64,000 nucleotides of DNA. Origin: Priestia megaterium NBRC 15308 = ATCC 14581 (GTDB taxonomy: Bacteria > Bacillota > Bacilli > Bacillales > Bacillaceae_H). Made by a program: the position numbers and the translations under genes. Below, piece by piece: positions 53,250 to 62,052 of the stretch. The notes below the pieces were generated by a model. The model had not been told where the DNA came from, made no database searches, and saw nothing but the letters and a program-made list of their open reading frames with translations. The stretch covers positions 372,001 through 436,000 of the forward strand of contig NZ_CP009920.1 of NCBI RefSeq assembly GCF_000832985.1, written 5' to 3'. Within the stretch, counting starts at the first letter, position 1, and each line of letters starts with the position of its first letter.

Positions 53250-53608
53250 TAAGAATCGTCTCCTTATTAAAAGATTTATTTGACTTTACCCCTAAATGAG
53301 ACGAATTAATCGTGGGATTTTTTTCTTGTTTAGAGGCTCTTCTCTCAATTACTTAGAAAATTCCACACAGATTTCTTTAAATAGTTACTAAGCGCTATTC
53401 CTATTCACCATGTGAGTTTCCTAAACAAAAATATGCCATATATCATAAATTTATTTGCTTCTATGGGTCGTGTAATTCGTTTTATGATATCTTAGTGATC
53501 TCCTTTTTATTTCATTCAAGTGATAAGAACCTATTCTTTTATATAAAAAAGAGAAAAACAATCCGATTTAGAGATCAATTGTTTTTCTCGACAAATATAT
53601 AGCTTCTA
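53250..53608. other. Intergenic stretch, terminator hairpin at its right end
   Basis: No gene is seen. GAGAAAAACAAT (53551-53562) pairs with ATTGTTTTTCTC (53578-53589), a terminator for the leftward small gene at 53609. Confidence 0.5.
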
Positions 53609-53821
53609 CTATCTAGATATTCTTTTTTTACATCCATATTTAAGTGTTTTTTTTAGAAATACTATCTGATTGTATAACTCGTTCTTAGTAGGTAGATGTC
53701 TACACTTCTCATAATCCGCAATTAAACATTTAATCTCCCTATGGAATAGGAAACGTTCATAGTTATCGAGTATGTCCTCCCCTCCTGATGTTATTTCTTT
53801 TACATTACCCCTTCGACACAT
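53609..53821 (-). CDS. Small hypothetical protein, up to 70 aa
   Basis: The frame includes NYERFLFHREIKCLIADYEK and CRHLPTKNELYNQIVFLKKT, which look protein-like and helical, and a terminator follows the stop. No ribosome binding site precedes ATG 53821, while AGGAGGGGAGG lies inside the frame near 53780 without a clear in-frame start. Start therefore uncertain; family unknown. Confidence 0.4.
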   Translation of the reverse strand: MCRRGNVKEITSGGEDILDNYERFLFHREIKCLIADYEKCRHLPTKNELYNQIVFLKKTLKYGCKKRISR

Positions 53822-53960
53822 AATGACACTTGATTTCTGATAATACCTGTTATGTCAACTAATTTTGCATATGGTATGCATTAAATTATAACGATTCACC
53901 CCTTTATTATAGTAATATTTAAAGTGATATTTTATATATTCTGGAAGGAGTTATATTTAA

Positions 53961-54701
53961 ATGAAAAAGGATTTAGAACGTGAGGAACTAGTTGATATAG
54001 GTAGTTTTCAAGTATATACAAAAATATTTGGAAGAGATGAAGGATCTCCAACAGTTATAATGGATGCAGGTTATGGTGATTATTCTAAAGCATGGACAGA
54101 AATAGCGCCATCAATTGCTAAATGTACAAGGGTTCTTATTTACGATCGAGCTGGCTTAGGAAAGAGCACTATAAGCTCTAATAAAAGAGTTAGTTCTGAA
54201 ATGGTTAAAGAATTAAGAATGCTACTAGGAAAATTGCATTTAACTCCTCCCTATATATTAGTTGGTCATTCTTTTGGTGGGGTAAATGTTCGATTGTATA
54301 CTTCTTTGTATCCCAATGAGGTGGCAGGTTTAATCCTTGTAGATTCAACTCCAGAGGATTATAGGCAGCGTTTCCTTCCAATCATGCCTTTAGAATTTCA
54401 GGAAGCTTATAATAAACAGTTTATCCATGAGGGTACCTATGACCAATTTATGGAGAGTTTAGAACAAGTAAAAATACATAGAAAAAAACTTATAGATACA
54501 CCCGTTATTATTCTTGCAGCAGGAAAAAAAGCTTTTTATTCGCCTGAGGCACAAGCTTTATGGCTGCGTATGCAGGAAGAATTATTGGACTTATCAACCT
54601 GCAGTTCGTTAGTTATAGCACCTAATAGTGGACACTATATTCAAAGAGATGAGCCGGATTATGTAATAAATGCAATTGAGAGGATTCTTCAAAATTCATA
54701 A
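53961..54701 (+). CDS. Alpha/beta hydrolase
   Basis: The 246-residue hydrolase has GHSFGGVNVRLY (nucleophile Ser in GxSxG), an early VIMDAGYGDYSKAW oxyanion region, DRAGLGKS, and a C-terminal SGHYIQRDEPDYV with the catalytic His. GGAAGGAG precedes ATG. It is probably an esterase or related cytosolic hydrolase; substrate unknown. It stands alone with a terminator following. Confidence 0.88.
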   Translation: MKKDLEREELVDIGSFQVYTKIFGRDEGSPTVIMDAGYGDYSKAWTEIAPSIAKCTRVLIYDRAGLGKSTISSNKRVSSEMVKELRMLLGKLHLTPPYILVGHSFGGVNVRLYTSLYPNEVAGLILVDSTPEDYRQRFLPIMPLEFQEAYNKQFIHEGTYDQFMESLEQVKIHRKKLIDTPVIILAAGKKAFYSPEAQALWLRMQEELLDLSTCSSLVIAPNSGHYIQRDEPDYVINAIERILQNS

Positions 54702-54720
54702 TCAGCTACCTATAAGGGGA

Positions 54721-54746
54721 GCATACCAGTACATTATGGTAACTAA
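54721..54746. repeat. Dispersed repeat core (ATTATGGTAACTAA type)
   Basis: GCATACCAGTACATTATGGT followed by AACTAA, similar to cores at 55096, 56609 and 58663. It is intergenic, just after the hydrolase stop. Confidence 0.5.
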
Positions 54747-54794
54747 TATAATGCTCGGGATAGGGGAAATTACTAGAGAAAAATAATCAACAAA

Positions 54795-54825
54795 AACACC
54801 GTTTCAAATAAACGGTGTAATAAAA
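54795..54825. terminator. Bidirectional terminator
   Basis: ACACCGTTT pairs with AAACGGTGT between convergent genes, with A-rich and T-rich flanks. Confidence 0.8.
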
Positions 54826-54842
54826 ATTCGTCCTAAAATAAT

Positions 54843-54998
54843 CTAGCTTGGATCATTTTCATCTAAAGAGAGAGTAGTTACGTTAGTATATTCTCCTTTA
54901 GAAATTTCCTCTGGGGTTGCATCTTTTTGCAATTCATCTTCAGTATTCATTCCTTCTGCAATTGTTGGTTTATCAGTTGAATTTTTTTGTTTTTTCAT
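54843..54998 (-). CDS. Small acidic hydrophilic protein, 51 aa
   Basis: The product starts MKKQKNSTDKPTIAEGMNTE and ends in TTLSLDENDPS. It is highly charged and without hydrophobic segments. AAAGGAGTG lies 9 bases before ATG 54998, so the longer frame from 55046 is unlikely. A terminator follows the stop. Similar small proteins are common in spore formers, but I assign no function. Confidence 0.65.
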   Translation of the reverse strand: MKKQKNSTDKPTIAEGMNTEDELQKDATPEEISKGEYTNVTTLSLDENDPS

Positions 54999-55095
54999 CC
55001 AGTACACTCCTTTCAGGTTTATTTTTCCCAACAATAAACCTTTCATCCTCTGGTTATAAATGAAAAGATTTTAAACACGCTACTTAGCATATAAT

Positions 55096-55196
55096 TTCCG
55101 ATAAGCGCCACTATGTTAACTAAAAATATATAGCGTATACAACTTAAAAACAAAAAAACTACTGCTCCTGAACAGTAGTTTTTTCTGTTTACACAT
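55096..55196. repeat. Dispersed intergenic repeat with hairpin, best copy
   Basis: TTCCGATAAGCGCCACTATG and TTAACTAA (55096-55123) are followed by GTATACAACTT and a hairpin (AAAAAACTACTG against CAGTAGTTTTTT) with a T-tract. The order matches the unit at 51866-51963. Confidence 0.65.
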
Positions 55197-55276
55197 AATT
55201 TTATACGGAATGATGATTTACATCATCTTTAGTAGTTTGCTCGAACTATTAAACATTATTCATTAAGAACGTTTGT

Positions 55277-56272
55277 CTAATGACCTAATCTTTTACGGTC
55301 ATCTGCTTGAGGTGGTTGCTCTAACCATTGATTATCAATCATTTCTTTCCCAATACGATTAAACATCCATAAACTAGTTAACGCAGCCTTTTCATTAATT
55401 ATTGCAATGTCGGCTCTCATACTTGAGATGAGAGCTGCGTTATAATAGGTTACTGCTACACCATAAAAAAATCCTGTTTGGAGAAGCATAAGCCTATCTG
55501 AAAATGGAGAAACAGTAGAATTTGTAACTTCTGTCTCAACTGATTTAGGTAGATGAATGTTCTCTTTGGTTAATAAAGATGATAAAGAAGTTATGTGATT
55601 GGTCGTAGTTTGTACACTTTTCTCTAGTAATGCTCGCACGTTTGGATTTTTTGAAACTTGTGTAAAACCAAAGATCATCGCTTTCGCAATCATTGCTTTG
55701 TTTAAATTAAAATAAGTATGTCCACTTTCTATTGCATTCATGGGTCTCTGCTTACCGAAAACATCGGTTACATAGCTGTATTTTTTAATCATTCCTACCT
55801 TATTAGGTGTTATATATATGGGTGGCTTCAGATAAAGTTGTTTTGAAATAAGAAGGTCCTTAGCTTTCTTATATATTTCCATCGCATCAAGATTACATTG
55901 GTAATAAAACTCGACAATATCTTTACGTATGGAAGTCGTAAAAGCTAAGCTCATTTCATTATGTCCGTGTGTGCTCATCATATAAAGGGATTTGAGACAC
56001 AAAACATCCGTAAATAGAGAAGGGGCTTCTAAGTTAAGATCCTCTTTTGTAAAACCATTAGGAATAGGAAACTTCTCTTTCTTAAATAACGCTTTTAAGG
56101 TATCTATATGGTTAAGTGAGTACTGAAGAGCTGTTTGAAAAAGGCTATGTATTTCAGAATCTTGGATCGTGTGAAGCATATATTTATTTACACAGACAGA
56201 TAATGTTTCACGTATATAGTGTGTCCATAAGTTTGCAATTTCAGGAGATGTTAATCGATTCTTTTCTTGCAA
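55277..56272 (-). CDS. DUF3231 family protein
   Basis: The 331-residue protein contains two similar helical four-helix halves, about 10-165 and 175-320: LTSPEIANLWTHYIRETLSV at the start of the first, GHTYFNLNKAMIAKAMIFGF in the second. This is the tandem DUF3231 architecture common in Bacillus and of ferritin-like appearance; function is unknown. The start is TTG at 56272 with GGAGG 9 bases upstream. Confidence 0.85.
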   Translation of the reverse strand: MQEKNRLTSPEIANLWTHYIRETLSVCVNKYMLHTIQDSEIHSLFQTALQYSLNHIDTLKALFKKEKFPIPNGFTKEDLNLEAPSLFTDVLCLKSLYMMSTHGHNEMSLAFTTSIRKDIVEFYYQCNLDAMEIYKKAKDLLISKQLYLKPPIYITPNKVGMIKKYSYVTDVFGKQRPMNAIESGHTYFNLNKAMIAKAMIFGFTQVSKNPNVRALLEKSVQTTTNHITSLSSLLTKENIHLPKSVETEVTNSTVSPFSDRLMLLQTGFFYGVAVTYYNAALISSMRADIAIINEKAALTSLWMFNRIGKEMIDNQWLEQPPQADDRKRLGH

Positions 56273-56440
56273 TTTTCTTTTCCTCCGTATAAAAAACTAA
56301 TTTTTTTTAGTTTTCCCTTTTTTTAGGCTTTCATACAAATTAGGTTTTCCTCATAATAGTGCCGATAATTAACATTATGGTACCTAAAACGAAATAGATA
56401 AACATATGTTCTAACATTGTTATGTATAGGGGTGTTAGAT

Positions 56441-56572
56441 ATGGGAGTCTCTTTTAATAATGGTGAAATATGTGTTGAAGAGATAATCTGCGGATCATTT
56501 ATAGAAATAGGAATTACCTTCATAGCTCTATTCGTTATATATGTCGGTTACGAAGTGATCTACAAGAAATAA
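56441..56572 (+). CDS. Small single-span membrane protein, 43 aa
   Basis: The product starts MGVSFNNGEICVEEIICGSF and ends in a hydrophobic helix (ITFIALFVIYVGYEVIYKK). AGGGGTG lies 6 bases before ATG. Too short for common annotation cut-offs. It lies divergent to the DUF3231 gene. Family not recognised. Confidence 0.55.
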   Translation: MGVSFNNGEICVEEIICGSFIEIGITFIALFVIYVGYEVIYKK

Positions 56573-56608
56573 ATAATCTATTCAAAAATAGTGCATTACT
56601 TATTTTTG

Positions 56609-56636
56609 TGCCGAAAACAAGTACTATGTTAATTAG
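56609..56636. repeat. Dispersed repeat core, degenerate copy
   Basis: TGCCGAAAACAAGTACTATG followed by TTAATTAG resembles the cores at 55096 and 58663. Confidence 0.4.
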
Positions 56637-56740
56637 AAACGTATGAAAAAAGCACTGGATTTTTATCAGTGTACAACCTTTTGTCCTCATTGGTTATACT
56701 TATTCTCAATGTTTAGAGCAATTAAGATTCCTTCTTTTAA

Positions 56741-56778
56741 GGAAAAAGGAATATAACGATGTCGTTATATTCCTTTTC
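56741..56778. terminator. Symmetric hairpin before the SASP gene
   Basis: AAAAGGAATATAACGA pairs with TCGTTATATTCCTTTT, flanked by A and T tracts. It may end a short leftward transcript. Confidence 0.6.
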
Positions 56779-56969
56779 ACACATGGCAAACATAAATTTT
56801 GAATCAACAAAGAGATGAAAGCACTGAATTTCGTTATTTCTTGATGAAAATTTTTTCTTTCAACAGGTTTATTATCACTGAATTCTATCTTATTATCCAT
56901 CCAATATTTACCTTGTATTCTTTTTTTGAACAAAAGGAATCTTAAAAGCATACAAGGAGGTGAATCAAC

Positions 56970-57200
56970 ATGTCAAACAACAACAGTGGTAGTCGTAATC
57001 AATTATTAGTACGTGGTGCTGAGCAAGCAATCGATCAATTGAAATATGAGATCGCTAGCGAATTTGGTGTAAACCTTGGTGCTGAAGCAACAGCTCGTGC
57101 AAATGGTTCAGTAGGTGGAGAAATCACAAAACGCCTTGTAGCAACTGCTCAACAACAATTAGCTGGTGGCTTTTCAGGACAATCTGGAACTTCTCGCTAA
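56970..57200 (+). CDS. Alpha/beta-type small acid-soluble spore protein
   Basis: The 76-residue protein coats and protects DNA in dormant spores. It contains the GPR protease site [12 protein letters not shown] (about 28-39) and the second conserved block [29 protein letters not shown] lies 8 bases before ATG. Expression is expected in the forespore under sigma-G. A strong terminator follows. Confidence 0.97.
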   Translation: MSNNNSGSRNQLLVRGAEQAIDQLKYEIASEFGVNLGAEATARANGSVGGEITKRLVATAQQQLAGGFSGQSGTSR

Positions 57201-57251
57201 TAACTCGTGAAGAATTATAAAAGGTTAGATAATTAAATAGGTCTTGATGGC

Positions 57252-57290
57252 TTTGGCTACCTACATTTGTAGGTAGCCTTATTGTTTTTA
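57252..57290 (+). terminator. Terminator after the SASP gene
   Basis: GGCTACCTACA pairs with TGTAGGTAGCC, followed by TTATTGTTTTT. Confidence 0.9.
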
Positions 57291-57313
57291 AGAAAACATC
57301 TCTTCACACTTGA

Positions 57314-57418
57314 CGCCTTGGTTATAAAAACCTTTCTCATTTTAGCAGACAATTTAAAAGGTGGACTGGTTTAAGTCCTACAGAATTTCGGAAAAATTCT
57401 CTTCTGTATTTTTTCTAA
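57314..57418 (+). pseudogene. C-terminal helix-turn-helix remnant of an AraC-family regulator
   Basis: The frame reads RLGYKNLSHFSRQFKRWTGL, then SPTEFRKNS, the unmistakable second helix-turn-helix of an AraC regulator. The codon before it is a TGA stop and nothing upstream continues the protein. It is a decayed fragment. Confidence 0.8.
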
Positions 57419-57692
57419 TATTTAACAATTATCCATAAATCCGTATACTGGAAATTAGCTCTTTCTTTTAGAATAGGCATAATTCCTATTTCTAAAAAAG
57501 ATTGTAGCAATAAACAATAGAGAAAAGGAGTATGGAAAGTTCACTCTTTCTGAGCTTTCCATACTCCTTTCGTTATTTGTTGAAGTAAATCTAATAACTA
57601 ACTTTTAGTAATGTAGGTTCTCGTAATTATGCTTAATGATGACAAATAACGATTTTTTCTTCAACATAAACAGTAGTTAAAAAGTTTATCAT
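57419..57692. other. Intergenic stretch with a perfect 16-bp hairpin
   Basis: AAAGGAGTATGGAAAG (57524-57539) pairs perfectly with 57555-57570 across a 15-base loop. No gene is seen; it may be a bidirectional terminator. Confidence 0.6.
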
Positions 57693-58001
57693 TCAATTAA
57701 TGATATAAATTCTCCATATGTTCTTCCTTTTGCTATCTATAAAATTACCCCATCTTTCTCCTTGGCTAATATAATCATTAAACGTAGCATTCTTCATTAC
57801 AATATGACCTCCACATTTATCTGCCAATTGCTTAGCAGACTCTTCATCAATAGGAAATGCTAACGATTCATCATTAGTAAATTCGTAACTGGATACCTCT
57901 TTCTTTTTTACGTTCTTATACGAATGGTATACGTAATATAATTTACCTACCTTTATAAAATAGTATGGGTAATCTCTGTTAGGCAACTTACTTCCCTCCA
58001 T
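57693..58001 (-). CDS. Hypothetical protein, 102 aa
   Basis: The product starts MEGSKLPNRDYPYYFIKVGK and is rich in aromatic residues and lysine, with an alpha/beta pattern and no membrane segment. AAGGGG lies 5 bases before ATG. Family not recognised. Confidence 0.6.
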   Translation of the reverse strand: MEGSKLPNRDYPYYFIKVGKLYYVYHSYKNVKKKEVSSYEFTNDESLAFPIDEESAKQLADKCGGHIVMKNATFNDYISQGERWGNFIDSKRKNIWRIYIIN

Positions 58002-58055
58002 TCTATCCCCTTAAAGCCCCTATAATGGAATAACTGTAAAGATAATGAAGTTTTT

Positions 58056-58547
58056 TTAAAAGCTGCGTTTCCCTGCCCAAGCTCCCTGCATTTTACTTAG
58101 GAATACAATTTGCCCAATATGATATGCATTGTGCAGTGCTAAACTCTTCAGTTCAAGCACTAATGACCTTTCTCCAGGGATCTGTCTATATAAATCTTCA
58201 TGCTCTGATTTTGCTAGTATTTTTTCAAGTTCACGATGAACATAAAAGTATTCTTGCTTTGTTTCCTTCCAATTTTGAAACGTCTCAGTTGGTAATCGAA
58301 ATGTAGATTCATTATCTTCTGCCTGTGGTTCATTCGCTGTTTCACCATGAAATCGCATCAGAAGTCTCTTTTCATAGAAAAGTAAATGACAAACTAATTC
58401 CCAAATGGAATTCATTTCTCCATCAACTGGTTTCCAAATAGCCTGTTCAAGCGTAGTACCCTCTAGCACTTTTTCAAGTGGTGGAAACCAGTCCTCTTTA
58501 TCTAAGCAGCTTGCCCATTGTTGTAACAGAAGTATCTTTACATCCAT
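58056..58547 (-). CDS. DinB-family protein
   Basis: The 163-residue four-helix-bundle protein has metal-binding histidines in SIWELVCHLLFYEKRLLMRF and LALHNAYHIGQIVFLSKM, the DinB/YfiT pattern. Members are thiol transferases or damage-inducible proteins. GAGGGAAT precedes ATG. Function of this member unknown. Confidence 0.88.
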   Translation of the reverse strand: MDVKILLLQQWASCLDKEDWFPPLEKVLEGTTLEQAIWKPVDGEMNSIWELVCHLLFYEKRLLMRFHGETANEPQAEDNESTFRLPTETFQNWKETKQEYFYVHRELEKILAKSEHEDLYRQIPGERSLVLELKSLALHNAYHIGQIVFLSKMQGAWAGKRSF

Positions 58548-58662
58548 TTTCTATTCCCTCCATTTCTGAATCCTTCAATCGCTTTATAAGTCCCTATTAC
58601 TATCTTACATGGACTTAAAAAGATAAATTCCTTCTACGCCAAAGGGTTTCCTTTTTCATGTG

Positions 58663-58690
58663 TTCCGGAAAGCGAGATTATGGTAACTAA
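58663..58690. repeat. Dispersed repeat core
   Basis: TTCCGGAAAGCGAGATTATG followed by GTAACTAA aligns with the core at 55096. It lies upstream of the isochorismatase-family gene. Confidence 0.55.
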
Positions 58691-58832
58691 CAGTGTACGG
58701 GAGATACACTGTGCGTTGATTATCAAAAAGAGATAACAATTTAAATAAAAGGTTATCCCACGATTATAGAGAAAACCTTAATATGAAAAAGAATAGATAT
58801 AGAAATTATTTTTATATAAGGAGGATTTATCT

Positions 58833-59390
58833 ATGAAACAAGCTTTACTTATTATTGATGCTCAACAAGAATTAATTGATGGTAACAAAGAAGAGGATAA
58901 TGTTTTTGATAAAAAAACATTGTTGAACAACATTAACTTAACTATTGAAAAAGCACTAATCTCAAATTCAATGATTATTTTTATTCGGGATAAAGATGTT
59001 GCTTCTGGTCGAGGTGATGGATTTCAAATACACCAGGATATTAAGATACCTAATGAATCAAAAATATTTGATAAGGAAGCAACAAATTCATTCTATGGAA
59101 CTCCATTGTTGAGCTATTTAACAGAAAATGAAATAGAACATCTAGTTATTATGGGATGTCAAACAGAACAGTGTATCGACACAGCTGTAAGAACTGCCAC
59201 AATCAATGGTTTTGATGTCACTTTAGTTCGAGACGGACACTCCACAAAAGATTCCTCAACTTTATCTGCCCAACAGATCATTATGCATCATAATGAAATA
59301 CTTGATGGTCATTATAATGTTGAACATTTTTCTGATGTTAGGAGTGCTCAAGAGGACTTATTTCAACCACGGCATAATAATTACCGATAA
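58833..59390 (+). CDS. Isochorismatase-like cysteine hydrolase
   Basis: The 185-residue protein has QALLIIDAQQELIDG (catalytic Asp), a lysine in KIFDKEATNSFYGTPL, and VIMGCQTEQCIDTAVRTA with the nucleophilic Cys. It belongs to the isochorismatase/nicotinamidase superfamily. The substrate may be an amide such as a ureide or maleamate; not determined. AGGAGGATTT precedes ATG by 6 bases. Confidence 0.9.
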   Translation: MKQALLIIDAQQELIDGNKEEDNVFDKKTLLNNINLTIEKALISNSMIIFIRDKDVASGRGDGFQIHQDIKIPNESKIFDKEATNSFYGTPLLSYLTENEIEHLVIMGCQTEQCIDTAVRTATINGFDVTLVRDGHSTKDSSTLSAQQIIMHHNEILDGHYNVEHFSDVRSAQEDLFQPRHNNYR

Positions 59391-59440
59391 CACGTTTTAT
59401 GTAAAGTAGCTCTGTATATTAATTGTTTTTTTTCTTTCAA

Positions 59441-59504
59441 AAAGGGGAAGGACCAAATAAGATCATGTTAATTCTTAGAGTTAACAGTTTTCCCCTTTTT
59501 CAAC
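59441..59504 (+). terminator. Hairpin after the isochorismatase-like gene
   Basis: AAAAAGGGGAA pairs with TTCCCCTTTTT across a longer AT-rich loop. Confidence 0.6.
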
Positions 59505-59519
59505 CTATTTCGTTGGATA

Positions 59520-59550
59520 TAGGCGCCATAATAGGCGTCTTTTTTTTTGC
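59520..59550 (+). terminator. Second terminator with long T-tract
   Basis: GGCGCC-ATAATA-GGCGTC is followed by nine T. The short stem is imperfect. Confidence 0.6.
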
Positions 59551-59619
59551 ACAAAAAAGGCAATCTACTACGTTTTCATGAATATAGATAGAAGAATAAT
59601 GAAGAAAGGGAAGGTGTGA

Positions 59620-59757
59620 GTGATAAGAAAGTTATCTATTCCTATGTTAATCTTAATGATACTATGGACAATTATTCTTTGCCTAGAAAAACAAGTTACT
59701 GTGGCCTGTTTTCTATGGATCGTTTATAGCGCCTTACAGTTTTTTCGAAGGGCATAA
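59620..59757 (+). CDS. Small membrane protein with GTG start, 45 aa
   Basis: The product reads MIRKLSIPMLILMILWTIIL, then CLEKQVTVACFLWIVYSALQ, so two membrane helices are likely. GGGAAGG lies 5 bases before GTG. A bidirectional terminator follows at 59872. Not recognised. Confidence 0.5.
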   Translation: MIRKLSIPMLILMILWTIILCLEKQVTVACFLWIVYSALQFFRRA

Positions 59758-59871
59758 TTTTTATCTTCTAAATAAAGATTTTTAGGAAAGTATATGTATC
59801 GTACATAAGAGGATTTCTAATAGACTTTTGACTTCCTTTAGCCATACTACAAACTTAACCTCCTTACATAA

Positions 59872-59912
59872 ACAAAAGACACTGGCTCTTAACCAGTGTC
59901 TTTTGTTTATCA
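59872..59912. terminator. Bidirectional terminator
   Basis: AAAAGACACTGG pairs with CCAGTGTCTTTT between the small gene and the convergent FtsW-like gene. Confidence 0.88.
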
Positions 59913-59961
59913 TTTCATTTTATCCGCAATAATTTTATAGAAATGTCATTCGAGTAAATTA

Positions 59962-61152
59962 TTAGACGCTTTTCAGTTCCCTTGGATCTGTTACTTTATT
60001 TTTGTATTTCTTTTCATATTTATTAAACATGGATATATTCGCTAGTACTCCTACAGCAAACATAAGCAATGTAAGAGAAGAACCACCATAACTTACAAAA
60101 GGTAGCGTTACACCTGTGATAGGAAGAAGGCCAGTTACTGCTCCTAAGTTAACAAATGCTTGAATGCCAATCATGACCGAAATACCGATAGCTAATAAGG
60201 CACCAAAAGGATCGTTGCATCTTCTTGCTATTTTTAGGCCTTGCAAGATAATAAAAAATAGTAACCCTAATACAAGCAGTACTCCCCAAAAACCTAATTC
60301 CTCAGCAATTACCGCCATAATAAAATCTGTATGAGATTCAGGTAGATAACCGGCCTTTTGAATGCCTTGTCCTAACCCTTCACCTGATAGTCCCCCAGTT
60401 CCTATAGCCAGGTAGGAATTAACCAATTGGTATCCATCTCCTTGCTGATTCGCAAAAGGATGGAGAAAACCAGTAAAACGAGCTAAACGAACAGGAGAAA
60501 AAACAGTAGCCATCTGTCCTGTTACTAATAAAACGATTAGCATAATGATTACACCTATTACTCCCAATAAAGCAATCTTTAGCATGGATTTTCTAGAGAT
60601 ACCTGAACATAAGACAATAGCTGCAACTGTGCCTAAAATAAGAAGAATTCCACCGTAATCGGGTTGTAAAGCAATTAAGAAGCAAATAAAAAATACGATA
60701 AGGATAGGTGGAATAATAGCGCGCTTTAAATCGTTGATATACTCTTGTTTATTCGCAAAAACAGCCGATAAATATACAATAATCGTTAGTTTCGTAAATT
60801 CAAGTGGTTGTATTCTAATCGGACCTAGTATAAGCCAACTCTGTGCATTTCCCGCGGTATGGCCAAAAATAAGGACCAAAGCAAGAAGCGTAATTACTGT
60901 TATTAATAAGATTTTTAATACTTTTTTCTCTCGATAAATTTTATAGGGAATAAAGGCAGAAACACAGAAAAAGAAGAAGCCTGCTATCAGAGCAAGTTTT
61001 TGCTTTTGATAAAAATAATCCCCTTCAACACCGTAACGACTAACCGCCGTTACCATACTAGCACTGTAAACCATGACTAAGCCGATGAGACTTAGAACAA
61101 TTAGGGCTACAATAAATTTGTAATCATAACATTTTACTATTCTCTTAAACAT
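59962..61152 (-). CDS. FtsW/RodA/SpoVE-family cell wall polymerase
   Basis: The 396-residue membrane protein has about ten hydrophobic segments. SEDS-family motifs include LIGLVMVYSASM at the start, QPDYGGILLILGTVAAIVL, GLSGEGLGQGIQKAGYLPES and LPFVSYGGSSLTLLM. These enzymes polymerise glycan strands with a partner penicillin-binding protein at the septum, side wall or spore. Which of the three roles applies cannot be told; several paralogues per genome are usual. GAGGAGTTTTT precedes ATG. Confidence 0.93.
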   Translation of the reverse strand: MFKRIVKCYDYKFIVALIVLSLIGLVMVYSASMVTAVSRYGVEGDYFYQKQKLALIAGFFFFCVSAFIPYKIYREKKVLKILLITVITLLALVLIFGHTAGNAQSWLILGPIRIQPLEFTKLTIIVYLSAVFANKQEYINDLKRAIIPPILIVFFICFLIALQPDYGGILLILGTVAAIVLCSGISRKSMLKIALLGVIGVIIMLIVLLVTGQMATVFSPVRLARFTGFLHPFANQQGDGYQLVNSYLAIGTGGLSGEGLGQGIQKAGYLPESHTDFIMAVIAEELGFWGVLLVLGLLFFIILQGLKIARRCNDPFGALLAIGISVMIGIQAFVNLGAVTGLLPITGVTLPFVSYGGSSLTLLMFAVGVLANISMFNKYEKKYKNKVTDPRELKSV

Positions 61153-61194
61153 AAAAACTCCTCGTTCCTTGCAAGTATAACATTCTTATTTTCA

Positions 61195-61452
61195 TCATAA
61201 AAAAAAGATTCTTAGTAAATTATATAGAGTAAAAAGAACACTCAATAGTATAATAACAGTTCCTCGCGCTTTGTTCTTTCCGACGATATAATCATTTACA
61301 CCATGTAAGATAAAAGATACTGCAACCATAAGAACAGCTATATTGTACCAGTAATCGCTATCAAATAGCCAAGCTATACTCATACAAATAAGCAATACAA
61401 TCAACGTTGCATTTCGAATTCGACTATCAATAAAAATTTGTGCGTATTTCAT
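61195..61452 (-). CDS. Small membrane protein, 85 aa
   Basis: The product has three hydrophobic segments (ATLIVLLICMSIAWLF, WYNIAVLMVAVSFILHGV, TVIILLSVLFTLYNLL). AGGAG lies 7 bases before ATG. It is 42 bases upstream of the FtsW-like gene on the same strand, so cotranscription is likely. Family not recognised. Confidence 0.7.
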   Translation of the reverse strand: MKYAQIFIDSRIRNATLIVLLICMSIAWLFDSDYWYNIAVLMVAVSFILHGVNDYIVGKNKARGTVIILLSVLFTLYNLLRIFFL

Positions 61453-61808
61453 GAAAATCTCCTATTACTTTGTCTTTTATTATATATAGTTACCTTTTAT
61501 TCTTTCTTATCCGTCTCATCTTATTATCTTATATACTTCTTAGACGTTCCTGTTTTTAAGATTAATAATCCTCTTTCTTCCAAAAAGTTAGGAAATATAG
61601 AACATTTTGGTATATAATAAGTCGTTTTATATGTTTTAATTATAGACATTAGGATAAAGAAAACAATAAAAAACGAATCTTTTCTTTTTTATACAATTCG
61701 ATATTATACAGCTAAATTGATTTTAGTACTTTTTGTACCGGATTAAAATGTGAAGAGAGCCTTATTTAGTATTCTCTCACTTAAACGTGAGAAATAAGGA
61801 GAATTACT
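61453..61808. other. Intergenic stretch between divergent genes
   Basis: AT-rich promoter region; no gene or strong hairpin seen beyond a weak inverted repeat near 61770-61795 (TCTCACTTAAACGTGAGA). Confidence 0.5.
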
Positions 61809-62006
61809 ATGTCATTGACTATTACAGATAATTTCTTTCACTTCTTAATACTGGATATCATCCTCAGTTTCCTCCTCCTTTGTTTTATTATTTTTATAGA
61901 TAAATATTTTAGGAAAAGTAAAGATACAAGTGAAGAAAAGAGAAGAAAATATCAGAAAGATTTTATTGCCTTGTTAGCAGTGGGATTAATCGTTTATTTT
62001 ATGTAA
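61809..62006 (+). CDS. Small membrane protein, 65 aa
   Basis: The product has an N-terminal membrane helix (FHFLILDIILSFLLLCFIIF), a basic loop (KYFRKSKDTSEEKRRKYQKD) and a C-terminal helix (FIALLAVGLIVYFM). AAGGAGAATTACT precedes ATG. It lies 46 bases upstream of corA, possibly cotranscribed. Not recognised. Confidence 0.7.
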   Translation: MSLTITDNFFHFLILDIILSFLLLCFIIFIDKYFRKSKDTSEEKRRKYQKDFIALLAVGLIVYFM

Positions 62007-62052
62007 CATACTATACAATAGAGAAATATTAATCACATGAAGGAGCAGGATC

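Noticed and set aside
56706-56951. Minus-strand 81-aa frame before the SASP gene
   Set aside because: Its second half runs through a perfect 16-bp hairpin and no strong ribosome site precedes a start; a shorter MDNKIEFSDN frame is possible but not supported.
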